64,000 bases of DNA from Psilocybe azurescens (GCA_023853785.1 JAJIRX010000941.1:62001-126000); one strand, 5' to 3'. Shown: positions 1 to 11,193, counted from the first letter of the stretch. The notes: generated from the letters alone by a model not told the origin. Translations and numbers: made by a program.

Positions 1-3
1 TTC

Positions 4-3000
4 TCAAATGGTTTGAAGTTTGATTTTCGTCGTTCGGCTATTCTTTTGTCTTGCAAGTTCATGGGTGGCTAACGCTTCTTCTCGATCTTTTAGGAGATGT
101 TTGACTTTTTCCTCCACCGATGGGGCTTTGGTGTTCTCAAATGCAAGTGGAATGGCCAACGGAGATGAACCTAAGGTGAGTTCGAACGGGGTCTTGACCC
201 TTTCAGAGTGTTTCATGTTGTTGTGAGTGAATTCCAATGTTCCAATTGACTTGTTCCAATCGGTTGGGTGTGATGAACAATAGATGGATAGGTAGGCTTC
301 TATTTCTTGGTTGAATCGCTCGGTGGTTCCGTCTCCTACCAGAGCATAAGCCGTAGTTAATTTGGACTTGATCCCTAAGAGTTTCATCAGTTCTTGGAAG
401 ACTTTTGCGGTGAATAGGGGATCTCAGTCGGAGATAATGCTATCTGGGAGTCCAAATCGTTTGAAGAGGTTGTCAAGTAAGAGTTGAGCTACTCCCTCTG
501 GCGTCAAGTGCCTCTCCCGGTTCCCCTTTTTCCGGCAAGGTATTAAAATCACCCCTTAGTAAGCCCATGGTCTACCACGACCATAATTGCATCCACGATC
601 TGTCCTGCGCTGTTTTTAACCGGTGGTAAGTCAGTTAGAAAGTCCATAGAACAGTTTGCAAATGGTCGTGTAGAAGTTGGTCCAGCGATTGGCATGAAAG
701 ACAGGTGAGAGGGATTTCTGTTAATTTGAATTGTTGACAGATTCCGCAGCCTTTGACGTATTGTTTTACCGAAGGATCGTAGCCCTGGCCACCAGTAATG
801 TGCCTTTACTGTGTTGTAAGTTTCAAGTTCTCCAGGGTGTCCTGCCGATGGTAGATCGTGAAAGGATTTTACCGCTTGTTGTTGTAGGTTTTGGTTCTTT
901 GGTAAATATGTTTTGTCTTTATAAAAATGACATTTTTTCTGTTGAATTCTTCTGTTCTCCAGTTGTCGAGGTCAGTTCGTAGATTCGATGGTCCTCCTTG
1001 TAGCAGAGCTTTTAAAATTTCCACAATATCTGTGTCGAATTCTTCTGAATCGATGATTTTCTGTTGTAGTTTGGTGTCGATTAGATTGACGAAAAGCTCC
1101 TCCAGTAGTAGAGTCACATCTTCGTTATCGTGGTCTTCGTCTGGTATAAAATCTGGCCTTCTTGATAAGGCGTCAGATTGAATCATTTTTGTCCCGGGCA
1201 TGTGGATTAGTTTCAGATCGAATTTGGATAGAAATAATGACCATCGAGCTTGCCGTCTGTTCAGATTTCTTGGGCTTCTGAAATAGGTCAGGTTCTTGTG
1301 GTCAGAATGGATGATCGTCGTATGTTCGGATCCTTGAATGTAGTGTCTCCATTCCTGTAATGCTTGTACAATTGCCAGGAGTTCTCGATCATAGATTTCG
1401 TAGTTCCTTTCTGTTGCGGAAAAGGTTTTCAAAATAAATGCGCATGGGTGTCTTTCGCCGTTTCCATCGAGTTGAGTCAAAACGGCTCCAGATGCATATT
1501 TAGAGGTGTCACATTCAATTTGAAATGGTTTGCTCGGGTCTGGCATTGAGAGAACCAGTTCTTCCGTGAATTGTCGTTTTAGTTCGTCGAACGCTCATTG
1601 AGCTGTGTCCGTCCATTCAAATTTCTTGTCCTTCTTTAGGAGGTCATTCAGGGGTTGTGCTACCGTAGAGGGCTTCCTGATGAATTTTCGGTAGAAATTT
1701 CAAATCCCAGGAATCCCCTGACTTGCTTGACTGTGGTAGGTGCAGGCCAGTCTCGGATTCCTTTGAGTTTCGATTGGTCCATGGAGATTTTTCCTTCTTT
1801 GATTATCATTCCCAGGTATTCGACTTTCCGTTGTCTGAAGACACATTTTTCTGGTTTGAGGTATAGGTCGTTATCTTTTAGCCTTTGTAGGACAATCCGT
1901 TTGTATCTTGCCAAATCTTCTTGATTTTCGGCAAAGATTAAGATGTCGTCCATGTAGATAATCACGAATCCTCCAGATATTTCGCCTTCGAACAGCGAAT
2001 CCATCATGGATTGAAAAGTGGCCGGGGAATTACATAATCTGAAGAACATAACCGTGGGTTCAAAGAGTCCTCGATTTGTTTTGAAGGCAGCTTTCCGTTG
2101 ATCTTCTTTTCGAATGCAAACATTGTTGTATCCTTGCCTGACGTCAAGTTTGGTAAAGAATTTTGCTCCTTTGAGTTTGTCCAGTAGATCGGGGATCCGT
2201 TGCAAAGGGTAGGCATTCTTAACTGTCCATTCATTTAGATATCGATAGTCCTGACAAGGTCATAGTTTTCCGTCTTTCTTGGCTACAAAGAAAAAGGGCG
2301 ATGCGATGTCCGATTCTGATTTGACGATATATCCTTTGTCCAGCATTTCTTTAAGAAATTTGTCCTGTTCAATTTGTTCTTCCGGAGTGAGGCTGTAGAC
2401 TTTGCATGGTTTTGGTTTGAATTCAGGTTTCAGTTTGATTTTGTGGTCCCAGGGTCTTGAGATGGGAAATTGATCTGCTGCCTTTTTGTTGAAAAGTCCG
2501 AGGTAGTCGTGGAGGTCCGAGGGAATAAGTTCTTCCAGAGGTTTAGCGGGTGTCCTGTTTTCGTGTTCCATTGCCAGAGTTTGTGAGGCCGTAGTTTTCG
2601 CGTTGATCCATGCCTGGTCCATTCCTTCGGAGTCTTTTGCTTCGATAAAGTCTATTACCAAAGCGTTGAAGTCTTCGAGTGGGGTGTCTGTGGTGTCTGT
2701 GATGTCCATGATCGGTTTGGTTTCTTCCAGTTCTTCTTCCATAGTGGTGGTGCGGATAGATTTGGAAACTCTCCATTTAACTTTCCCAGTTTCCCAGTCA
2801 ATGTCAGGGTTTCGTTTTTGAAGCCAAGGCAATCCTAGAATAATCTTTTGTCGTCCTAGTCCAGAGACAAATAGAATTTCCTTGTTCATTCTGTTCCCGA
2901 TGGTAAGATTGAGTTCTACAAAGGTAGAGATCGTTCCTTTCTTGTTGAGAGTTCCGTCCACGTTGTATACCATGAGGCTTTTCTTCAAAGTTTTTGTTTG

Positions 3001-3090
3001 AGTCCTAGTTTCCTAGCGTAGTTTTGGTCGATGAATTTTCCACCAGCTCCAGAGTCTACTAGACCCGAGGTTTCAACGATTTGTGGCCTT
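4..3090 (-). pseudogene. gypsy pol: protease, RT, RNase H, integrase (broken)
   Basis: The protease active site LVDSGAGGKFID lies near 3045-3075. RT spans about 1660-2262 and keeps KLDVRQGYN and the catalytic YMDDIL. RNase H spans about 869-1597 and keeps IECDTSKYASGAVL and YEIYDRELLAIV. Integrase begins before 868 and reaches the window edge, with DGTTERFNQEIEAYL and a conserved C-terminal part. Three conserved arginine positions have become TGA: in the integrase SDRDPLF motif (424-426), in QRAFDEL before RNase H (1595-1597), and in KLRPCQDYRYLN of RT (2260-2262). One base is missing after LGF near 1701, and the frame shifts between protease and RT near 3000. In integrase the usual YHPQT before DG reads YALVG. 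The residues expected at each break are inferred from family conservation. Confidence 0.9.
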
Positions 3091-3208
3091 CCGTTTTTTA
3101 TGGCAGAGAAAGAAATCGGTAAATGCATAGATTTATTCTCAAGTGTAGCCATAAATACAGAATAGATGTCTAATCGTGGAGAGACCGACGTCGATTCGGT
3201 TCTCCGTT

Positions 3209-4317
3209 TTAAAAATCCTCAGTGTTAGTATCCTCTTCCTGGTCTCCCATCGCCAAGCTCGCCAGTTCCTCTCTTTTCTCCATGTTCAACTCCTGGATAT
3301 GGGCATGAAGGTCCTTTGCGGTCCATTTCTTCTTCGGTGCTTCCTTCAGTATGAAAGGATTGTTCTTCTTCTTCAGAGGGCAATCTACAGCGAGATGTCC
3401 TGGTTGTTTGCATCTGAAACAAGCCCCCTTTTTCATAAGGCTTGTTCGTTCTTCGGTGGTCATGACATCGACGTCCATTGCAAGGGGTCCCTTTTTGGCG
3501 CTCGGATCTGGGAATGAATCGCGCGTTCAATTGAGATGGGCCTCTTATTGCCATAGTGAGTTGATAGCTCCTATCGAAAGACATGGCTTTGTCGTACCAT
3601 TCTTCAATCTTGGTGGGCCTCTTCTTGGACTGGATGATCTTCTGTACTAGCGCCAGGTTTAGCGCCGTTTTGAACATTTCGATCAAGAGTTTGTTCGTGG
3701 TGCTGGAGTCGTTTGACATCCCCGCCTCTCCAACCAGTAATTTGAACTTGGTTACTAGTTGTTCGGCGGTCAGGTTCTTTTGTTGAAGCATTTTTAATTT
3801 GTCCAATGCATCGATGTCTTCTTCTTCTGGCTTGAATGCCTTCTGGAATTCGTCGATAAATTCCTTGTATGTCGGTAAATTGATGCCCCCGTGTCGAGGT
3901 TCAGTTTGTTCTGGACGAATTGTTGTTTCCAAATGACCGTGTTCCCTTCTTGCATGTAAGAGAGAATGAAGCGCAATCTGTTTTGGTTCAGTGTCGTGAG
4001 ACGTCCTTGTTGATCCCCATATAGAGAATACATTCTTGAAGGAATTTCTTGCTCTTAAACCATTCGCCGTTGAAGGGCTTTAGGTTTGCTAAGAGAGAGT
4101 TCCCTTGTCTTTGGGGCGTCGATCGTCATTTGGTCAACCATTTGTGTTTCGTTTGGTTCAGAGGTTTCAGAGGGTTCAGAGGGTTCAGAGGCATTGGTGA
4201 AGTATTCTTCTCCTGACGATAGTCCTGGGGTTCGGGTAGTGGGCTGAATGTCTGATGTAGGTGTTCGTTCACCACTGTCATCGGTGTCATAGTTTGCGGA
4301 GGGGGTTCCAGCGTCAA
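3209..4317 (-). pseudogene. gypsy gag nucleocapsid/capsid (frameshifted)
   Basis: Reading begins near 4317 with a proline-rich N-terminus, passes through a capsid-like region (EGNTVIWKQQFVQNKL; NLPTYKEFIDEFQKAF), and ends with one zinc knuckle, CFRCKQPGHLAVDC, near 3390-3430. The three parts sit in different frames, with shifts near 3920 and 3490, so the gene is broken. It lies immediately downstream of the primer-binding site, as expected for Gag, and the protease follows. The start codon is a guess; the protein order and the CCHC motif are seen directly. Confidence 0.85.
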
Positions 4318-4332
4318 GATGTCATGGTGTCT

Positions 4333-4352
4333 GGTTCAAGCTCCCGATACCA
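4333..4352 (-). promoter_or_regulatory. putative tRNA primer-binding site of gypsy element
   Basis: On the minus strand the sequence beginning TGGTATCGGGAGC lies two bases inside the LTR. It begins TGG, as expected for pairing with a tRNA CCA end, and resembles the TGGTATCAGAGC sites that use initiator Met-tRNA. The identity of the tRNA is inferred. Confidence 0.6.
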
Positions 4353-4560
4353 CTTGTGGATGAAGCAGTATGGTAGAGTGAAAAGCTAGTTCTTTTGTTA
4401 TGATCTCAAGTTAGAATCACGCAGTGTGCATAATCTAACCACCAATTGTTTACAAGAACAAGTTCAAGTTTGAGTTGAGCAGGTTAAGCAGGTTGGATTC
4501 TCAAGAACTAGCTAAAGAATACAGTGGATCCTTCCTGGTATAAATACGATGAACTGTACA

Positions 4561-4711
4561 GCAAGTTGAAACGAGTCTGAATGTTCATCAGCAGATGTAT
4601 ATAAGAATAAAGGAAACAGATCAAGTTGAAACAAGTTTGAATGTTCATCAGCAGATGTATATAAGAATAAAAGAAACAGATCAAATGTTCATCAAAAGAT
4701 GTATCATAAAA
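4561..4711. repeat. 60-bp tandem repeat inside the gypsy LTR
   Basis: Two complete 60-bp units (4561-4620 and 4621-4680) differ at a few positions, and a partial third follows. Each unit contains ATGTTCATCAGCAGATGTAT followed by a TATAAGAATAAA stretch. Duplicated promoter or enhancer modules of this kind are common in LTR U3 regions; that role is inferred. Confidence 0.85.
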
Positions 4712-4807
4712 GATGGAAGTGAAAGTCCATCAGAGACATGATGGAGTTTTGTAGAATGATTGAAAGAAAAGTTCATCAGAACATACGATGATGTATCAAT
4801 GATGTGA

Positions 4808-4873
4808 AAGATGACAAAGAAAAGGAAAAGAAAAGAGAAAAGGAAAAGAAAAGAGAAAAGGAAAAGAAAAAGA
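4808..4873. repeat. purine-only tract in the gypsy LTR
   Basis: An almost pure A/G run built of GGAAAAGAAAAGAGAAAA-like units extends for over 50 bases. It is part of the LTR and is probably a slippage-prone microsatellite. Confidence 0.8.
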
Positions 4874-5160
4874 CTTGTCGTAACAGTTTGAAATTATGGT
4901 AGCAGCTGGAATGGTCAATGTTTAGAGGCTGTCAATATCATATGTAACAAGACTCTCATCAGTGTACTTGTAAGACAGTGTTGGGTGTATTGGGATACAA
5001 GGTACAGTCTTGATACTATCTGTTTAAAAGCTGAAGTTAAATTGATATATTGGCTTTTAGGAATGAAACTTTGCATAGTAATATGGAGGTCTTTACACTC
5101 CTCCACAGATACCAATCAGAACTGGTCAGAATCCAACCCAGTACTTTACACTCCTCCACA

Positions 5161-6180
5161 AGCTCTGAGGCAATCTGAGTAGATCTGAACAGAACTATAC
5201 AGTTCTGCACAGGTCTACTCAGAAATTGTCATATCAGACATAATAAATTGCAAGTGCTTAAATCACATGATATTTGTGCTTAGTCAGCATTACATAATAA
5301 TTTCTTACATAAGCTTTAAATATGCTATCAAGATCACATCATATTTCTGTCTAGTCAGCATTACATAAGCTCTTACATAATCAAAGTCACATGATATTTA
5401 TAATAAATGCAAAATTATAAAATGCACTCAACAGGAATTGAACCAACAGTGTTATATATATTAATTCTACACATGCTTTATCAACTATACTATTATTGCT
5501 TGTGTTATCTTCTGCATTTAATGAATTATATACTATTCTTTACACCACCCAATAATATATTCTGCCACTTTCTCTCAAGCTATATCCACATATTATATAT
5601 CAAAATGATCAGAAAATTGAGGGCAATATGCCTGTAATTATATCATCATATAACAATTATGTCAGTATGTTCAATATGCAAAATACTGTAAAGTTCAAGT
5701 TATGTGACTTGTCTGTAGCCCTGGGTTCAATTTTTAATCAATGCATTTTTTATTTTCTTACTTGAGTATTGAATGCTCACTTCAAACAAAGATTTTCTTT
5801 TGTATCTACTGCAGACAGTACCAAATTAGGTGCAGATCTTTTAATTCTTAGTATGTGATATTTACTTTATTACAGATGATCTGACCTGGAGCTGAGTAGT
5901 ACTGCTCAGTTTTTTTGTTGAAAGTAATTGACTCAGTTTCTGAGTTAGCTGATCAGGTCCGAGTTTTCAGATCAGATCAGATCAGATTTGTTCAGCCAAA
6001 ATTTTAGGCAATTGCAGGCCACTTGGGTGGTGAAAAGTGTTTTAGGTTGCTGATCAGAACATGTGGGGAGTGACAAGTCCTCAGACTTGATATAGTAAAT
6101 AAGTTCAATCTTAATGTAAATTCAGAAGAGTTGAATACAATATATTAATAACTATGTAATACATTATTGTCTACTTGCGG
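5161..6180. other. AT-rich spacer with imperfect duplications
   Basis: No protein gene is recognisable. The stretch holds two imperfect copies of a segment containing GTCAGCATTACATAA (about 5285 and 5353) and GATCAGATCAGATCAGAT near 5970. A tRNA-like segment within it is listed separately. Confidence 0.5.
5424..5500 (-). other. degenerate tRNA-like / SINE-head sequence
   Basis: On the minus strand, TAGTATAGTTGATAAAGC resembles a pol III A box, and about 40 bases further GGTTCAATTCC resembles a B box (consensus GGTTCGAANCC). The T-stem pairs poorly, so this is not a functional tRNA. It could be the head of a tRNA-derived SINE or a chance match. Confidence 0.3.
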
Positions 6181-6239
6181 AGTCCAAGATAAAAAGAAAA
6201 AAGTAAAATTTAAATTTAAAAAGGGGTGGGAGAATGGTA

Positions 6240-6640
6240 GTGATAGCTGTAGCACTTTCCATCCTTGCCCTTGCTGTCCCCACCCTTGCTCTCATCGTCC
6301 CTGCCCTTGCTGTCCCCACCCTCACCCTCACTGTCCCTGCTGTCGTTGTCGTTGCCCTTGCCCTTGCCGTCCCACCCTTGGCGCTTCACTGTCCCCACTC
6401 TTGCTCTCACTGTCCCCACCCTTGTGCTTGCCATCCCCACCCTTGTGCTTGCCTTCCCCACTGTCCCCACCCTTGTGCTTGCTGTCCCTGCCATCCTCGC
6501 CCTCACCCTCACCATCCCCACCCTCACTGTTGCAATCCCTGCCATCCTTGCTCTCTCTGTCTGCACTCTTGCCCTCTCTGTCTGTGCCCTCACTCTGGCC
6601 ATCCATGCCCTCTGCCTAGCCATTGCTGTTGCCATCCATG
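6240..6640. repeat. C-rich minisatellite
   Basis: The plus strand is built of short variants of CTGTCCCCACCCTTG and CCATCCTTGCCCTC for about 400 bp, so several frames on both strands are open. The Pro/His/Cys-rich or Gly/Asp/Arg-rich translations are by-products of the repeat and are not annotated as genes. Confidence 0.85.
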
Positions 6641-7116
6641 CCATCTGCGTTCTTGCTGTCGCTGGCCGTCCTCACAGTTGTCTTCCGTGTCCTCACCATC
6701 CTCATCCCTCGCCATCGCTGTCTGTGGCCTTTTGTGGTCTTTTCTCGCCTTCCTCGCCATCTGTTGTTGCCCTCGTTGTTGCTCTTGTTGTTGCAATTGT
6801 CTGCATCTGTCCTTGTTGTTGTCTGTGTGGCTGTTGTGGTTGTCATGGATAGCGGAGAGGGCAAGGATGGCAGTAGCGATGGAAGAAGGAGAGGAAGGGG
6901 TGGGTGGTGGTTGGAAAAAAGAGCTGACATGTACATTTGATTGTTGTTGTGCCAATTGGCCAATGCTGGACACATGTGCGTGTCCCATGTGCCTGTGAAA
7001 TTTTCACCCCATGGACTGAACAAAATACAAAAATGTATTCATAGGGAGGCTTTGCTCCCATGTACATTTAACAATTGTTTCATTTAATTTTCTTTCCATT
7101 GACTGTAGTCTTTTAT

Positions 7117-7285
7117 TTTTGCAATTGATATTAATATTAATAACTAATGATCATACTTTGGACATTGTGTTAATTATTGCATCCAGTGGAGTCCAGTGGA
7201 GTTTTGCAATTGATATTAATATTAATAACTAATGATCATACTTCAGATATTGTGTTAATTATTGCATCCAGTGGACCCCACTGGA
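7117..7285. repeat. 85-bp direct tandem duplication
   Basis: Two copies of an AT-rich unit starting TTTTGCAATTGATATTAATA occur at 7117 and 7202. Each ends with a GCATCCAGTGGA-type segment that runs into the decamer array. Confidence 0.85.
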
Positions 7286-7535
7286 CTCCACTGGACTGTA
7301 CTAATAAATATATTATTTGTTGTTGTTCAGTGAATATTTAAGCCCAAGTCCAGTGGACTTGACTGGACTCATAATCCACTGGACTGAGACTGGACTGAAA
7401 ATTTGGCAGGAGTCTAGTGCAAGTCCAGTAGACTCCAGTGGACTCCAGTCCAGCCCAGTCCAGTGGACTAGACAATCTGTCAGCCAGTTTGGCTGGGCAG
7501 AGAGTCCACTGGAATCCACTGGAGTCTATATGGAT
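7183..7535. repeat. dispersed TCCAGTGGAC decamer array
   Basis: CCAGTGGA and its complement TCCACTGG recur many times in both orientations over about 350 bp, in places as back-to-back 10-bp units. Neighbouring copies in opposite orientation can form small hairpins. Open frames here encode repetitive SPVDSTGL-like peptides and are judged non-coding. Confidence 0.8.
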
Positions 7536-7626
7536 TGTGTGGGGAAAAGGAAAGACCTCCTTTCCTCTGTCATATCCACCATGCCAAAAGCACTCTTGCA
7601 CTTCTGCACTACTTTCATTTTTCTGA

Positions 7627-9060
7627 TTATATCAGTACTATAGAGGTAGTACTTGAGTATAACTTTGAGCAACATAAAGCAAGAAGTTCTCTATCACAAT
7701 GTAGATAAAAAATGGATTGCCATTCAGTAGGTAATTGTGGACAATATACAGTTTTAGAATCAGCAGCAGCTTCATAATCATCTGGAAGCAGGAATTTCTT
7801 TGCATGTTCAAGGTCCAAAAGTTTGATCTTCCAGAGCTCTTGATCATTGTCTAAATTGCCCTGGTATGCCATAATGTTCTCTGGACTGATGTCACAGTGG
7901 ACCCACCCAGTGCAGAAAAGCAGTTGTTGCACTAAAAACTTGATATCAGAATAAAACCTTTTAAATGGCAGCCATCAATGTACAAATGAGAACATCAACA
8001 GTCTTATCAATGGTCCTGAGCCTACTGACAGTCTTGCAGACCTCTTGGAACACAACACAGTAGTGCTTCTTGATTTCAAAGGTGTGAGGATTTGCTGGAA
8101 CTTCAATTTGTTTGGATATAAGGTTATTGTGACTGTCACTGAAAGCAGAGTTAGTACCAGATCCAATTCTGGAAGTGTGTTTCTTGGGATCAGGCACCTG
8201 GAGCAATCCCATCTTCATCACAGCTCCAGCAGGGTAGTCTGTTGTGGTTGTTCCAGCATGATCTCTCAAAGTTCCAAGGAAATACTCTCTGTATCCTTTG
8301 TTCTTGACCAATTGTTTGTGATTGTCCTGCAGCTTCCTCATCTGCTCTAGTTCTTTAGGTGCTTGCCAAAACTTTTCAATATCATTAAAAATGGCATTCT
8401 GGATTTCCCTTTCAGTTAATGCCAACTGTTCAAGCCAAACATCCTTGAGAACGAGGGGTTCGTCGACAGCCTCCCCTTTGTCACCTAGCTTGGTGACTTT
8501 GTAAACATGAGTCATATGTCCAGTGATGTTGTTTGAGTGGTACTCAGAGAGTGTGTCGACAGTGCAGAAACACTGAAATTGATTAATGATCACTGGATTG
8601 GGTATTTTGAACATATATAGGCCATCTTTCTCATGTGTCACCATTGGGTCGTAGCCCAACTCTTCGTCCGTAGCAAACAAAAATGTGGCCAGAACCCTGA
8701 TCAGTACTTTTGGTCTATTTGAAAAATAATTAGCAAACTTTCTCCACGAAAAATGACAAGCTACAAACCTGGATGAAGCTGAAATGCTCTGAAACAGCAG
8801 ATTGCAATCGAGAATGATACCAGAGGGTTACCTCGTTGGATTCTACCATTATCTTGAAATTAACATCAATTTTGAGGAAATCATCAACAGGGCTCCTCAC
8901 AAATTTACTGTCCATCTCTATGGCAATTTGAGAGTGAAGCTGCATGAGAACAGCATCCTTTCCCAAAGATCTTTGACTGTGAGGTGTATCAGGAATCCTG
9001 GAAAGGTGGTTAGCATTGGTGGCAGCAGAACTTGAGGACCAAGAAGGTATGAAACTTACA
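7627..9060 (-). pseudogene. FunK1-type fungal protein kinase, decayed
   Basis: The reading frame shows pieces of the basidiomycete FunK1 kinase family in order: an N-terminal EMDSKFVRSPVDDFL segment (about 8850-8930), RVLATFLFATDEELGYDP (8650-8720), LVLKDVWLEQ (about 8435-8470), GWVHCDISPENIM (7860-7905) and LLDLEHAKKF (about 7800-7835). The catalytic HRD reads HCD, consistent with a CGT to TGT transition. A frame break occurs near 7945-7960 (after LICTLMAAI), and the join between the first two pieces (8690-8780) does not splice cleanly in phase; an intron with a CTAAT branch site is plausible there. The C-lobe after LLDLEHA is truncated and lacks the usual DDLES-type segment. Family recognition is from memory of conserved blocks; inactivity is inferred. 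Confidence 0.7.
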
Positions 9061-9198
9061 GGAGCAATGGGGAGCCAGTACATCAGGAAAACCTGAGAAA
9101 TTCTATTTAGCAATATGCCGTTCACAAACCTGTTGCAACATTATAACACACAGACATCAGCTCATAACCATATATTTGTGACATGTAATATTCTTTTG

Positions 9199-9345
9199 TA
9201 ATGTAAAGTAAATATAATATGATAAGTATATTATAACTAGATTGCAAGGCCATGTAAGATGTTAGATGGTTTACAGATTGGGTACAATAACGTTTCTGCA
9301 GTGTAAAGCAAATATAATATGGCAAGGACAATGTAACTAGATTGT
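9199..9345. repeat. about 100-bp imperfect tandem duplication
   Basis: A unit containing GTAAAGTAAATATAATATG and AACTAGATTG appears near 9203 and again near 9303 with several substitutions. No gene is visible around it. Confidence 0.6.
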
Positions 9346-9687
9346 GCAGTGGTACCAGGTTCACCAAAAATTATATTGTAGTACAATTGGCCCTTTGCAA
9401 TTATACATAAAATGCATTTTACCAAAAAGTTACCCATTTTGGACGGTGTCACAGAGTGCACATGACATTAGTCAATTATGGAAGTTGTCAGCTCATGGGG
9501 TTGATCATGTGCTCACCCTGTTGACTGAACAAAATGCAGTATTCAGTTGATGTCCCTGTAGTGTTCACACAGAGCATCAGTGAAATGGGCTTGCATGGGT
9601 TTTGGTGGTGTATGCTGTCGCTGATTATTCAAAAATGGCAGTCCTCTTCTGAGGGCAGTGGGACTGGGGGACTTAGTGAAACTGAGG

Positions 9688-9857
9688 GAAATTGGGCTCT
9701 GGGGTTTATGAGATTTGACAGAAATTGGGCTCTGGGGGTTTATGAGATTTGACGGAAATTGGGCCCTGGGGGTTTATGAGATTTGACGGAAATTGGGCTC
9801 TGGGGGTTTACGGGATTTGACGGAAATTGGGCTCTGGGGGTTTAATGGGATTTGAGG
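9688..9857. repeat. 34-bp minisatellite, five units
   Basis: Units starting GAAATTGGGCTCTGGGGG begin at 9688, 9721, 9755, 9789 and 9823, with period 34 (33 for the first). Copies are nearly identical. Because 34 is not a multiple of three, a long repeat protein is not expected. Confidence 0.9.
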
Positions 9858-9944
9858 GTTCTTTAGTGTCAGGGGTTGGATTCAAAATGGGTGGGCCTCT
9901 GCTAAGCCTTGTCCCTGTATCATGAACACACAATATTGCTTTTG

Positions 9945-10171
9945 AAAAATTTTGGACCTAGCAATATCTTTCTATAAATTACATTGTGAGTCGGCATATA
10001 TTATGATGATAATTGTAATGCAGATGACCATCTACTAATAACCCATATTATTATGACAAACTCATAATATCACTTTTCAAATATTTTTGGACCTAGCAAT
10101 ATCTTTCTATAAATTACATTGTGAGTTGGCCTATACTATGATGACCAGATTATGACACAGATGACGATCTA
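9945..10171. repeat. 135-bp direct repeat
   Basis: A segment with GGACCTAGCAATATCTTTCT followed by AAATTACATTGTGAGT occurs at about 9951 and 10086. About 80 bp of each copy is well conserved; the rest is diverged. Confidence 0.8.
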
Positions 10172-11193
10172 CAAGGGATTTTGGAGTTTATATTGTCTGA
10201 TGTGATTTTTAAATTTCCTGATGTACTGCCAATAGTGAATGTGAGTTGGTAATGAATGGAAAAATAGATGAGAGCAGGATCTTACCTAGAGGTGGCATTG
10301 TTCACCATTGGGTTTTGTAGAAGTGAAGGACCTTAGAGACATCAGTGTATCTTAAGTACTTAGTATTCTGAAGAGCTTGGCAGTGCCATCTGCGACAGTC
10401 CGTGACGCGTTCAATTGAATGCACGTGGGGGTGTCAACAAATTCCCACAAACTGACCATCCTGTCGCGATGCGTCAATTATTTAGGTCACCTGACCAAAC
10501 AACATCTTTTCCGCATCGGCTTGTATTCAAGCCTCTTCAAACTGGTATGGGAGTTCATTTGTACTGCAAGGATAAACTTGGCTCTGTGATATAGCAACGG
10601 TAAAATACACACCGTACCACATCTACAAATTTGAAAAATATTCGTGCTTTATACCTCTTGTTCCTCGTGCTATACGGCTCATTACTATAGGCTAGAACCA
10701 CACGAGAGCGCTGCATGAAATACATAGCTTATGCGTTGCTTGGGTGGAATCGGCGGCGGGTCTGCCGATACATCAGGATGTGATTATATTTAGATGTTAC
10801 ACTGACTATAAATACCTCTATCTATCTCTCCAGAATTTCGAGTCTGCTCTAAAGGTATGGGTCGACATTGCAGCTTAATTATCCAGTAGTTCACGCATCT
10901 TTATTTCCAGCTGGACCTTATCCAGGGTCTGGGAGCGATCTGTCTGCTGGCTAGTTCAATGCACGCCGTTGCCTTAAAACATATTATAATAAGTTATATG
11001 TAGTCGACTGAGAGATTGGCCCTGAACTGTTTGGATCAGATCTTTGACGTGAGATTTATGAGTGAATCTGGCTATAACAATGTGATCTCGTCCTATATCA
11101 CACAGATAGCAATGATTTCATCAGCCGTCTTTTCGTCCCCTTTCTCCCCGCACGCAGAGACCTGTACATCGGTGTGCACAACTGCAAAGAAGA
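10172..11193. other. upstream region of the MFS gene
   Basis: No coding region is seen. A TATAAATA box at 10807-10814 and pyrimidine tracts beyond it could belong to the MFS promoter, with a long or spliced leader before the start codon at 11194. Confidence 0.35.

Larger units (their letters stand above)
1..5160 (-). mobile_element. Ty3/gypsy LTR retrotransposon, partial and degenerate
   Basis: Read on the minus strand, the order is LTR, primer-binding site, Gag with a CCHC knuckle, aspartic protease, reverse transcriptase, RNase H, then integrase running off the left edge. That order (integrase last) is the Ty3/gypsy order. The second LTR lies outside the window. The coding region carries at least three in-frame stops (424-426, 1595-1597, 2260-2262) and at least four frameshifts (near 1701, 3000, 3490 and 3920), so this copy cannot make its polyprotein. 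Family assignment is from recognisable motifs; the exact end at the right (5107 or 5160) depends on which of two identical TCCTCCACA ends is the LTR terminus. Confidence 0.93.
4355..5160 (-). repeat. 5' LTR of the gypsy element
   Basis: The segment starts TGTGGA two bases beyond the primer-binding site and ends TCCACA, giving matching 6-bp inverted ends. An identical TCCTCCACA also ends at 5107, so the true terminus may be there. The LTR contains a 60-bp tandem repeat and a long purine tract. No target duplication can be scored because the partner LTR is off the window. Confidence 0.75.

Noticed and set aside
4561..4711. CRISPR-like array
   Set aside because: Direct repeats are contiguous 60-bp tandem units without spacers and lie in an LTR; the genome is eukaryotic.
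6167..7023. Several 90-250 codon open frames on both strands
   Set aside because: They all arise from the C-rich minisatellite; composition follows the repeat and no domain or splice pattern exists.
7313..7643. Open frames rich in Trp, Ser, Pro and Thr
   Set aside because: They translate the TCCAGTGGAC decamers in different frames and are explained by the repeat.
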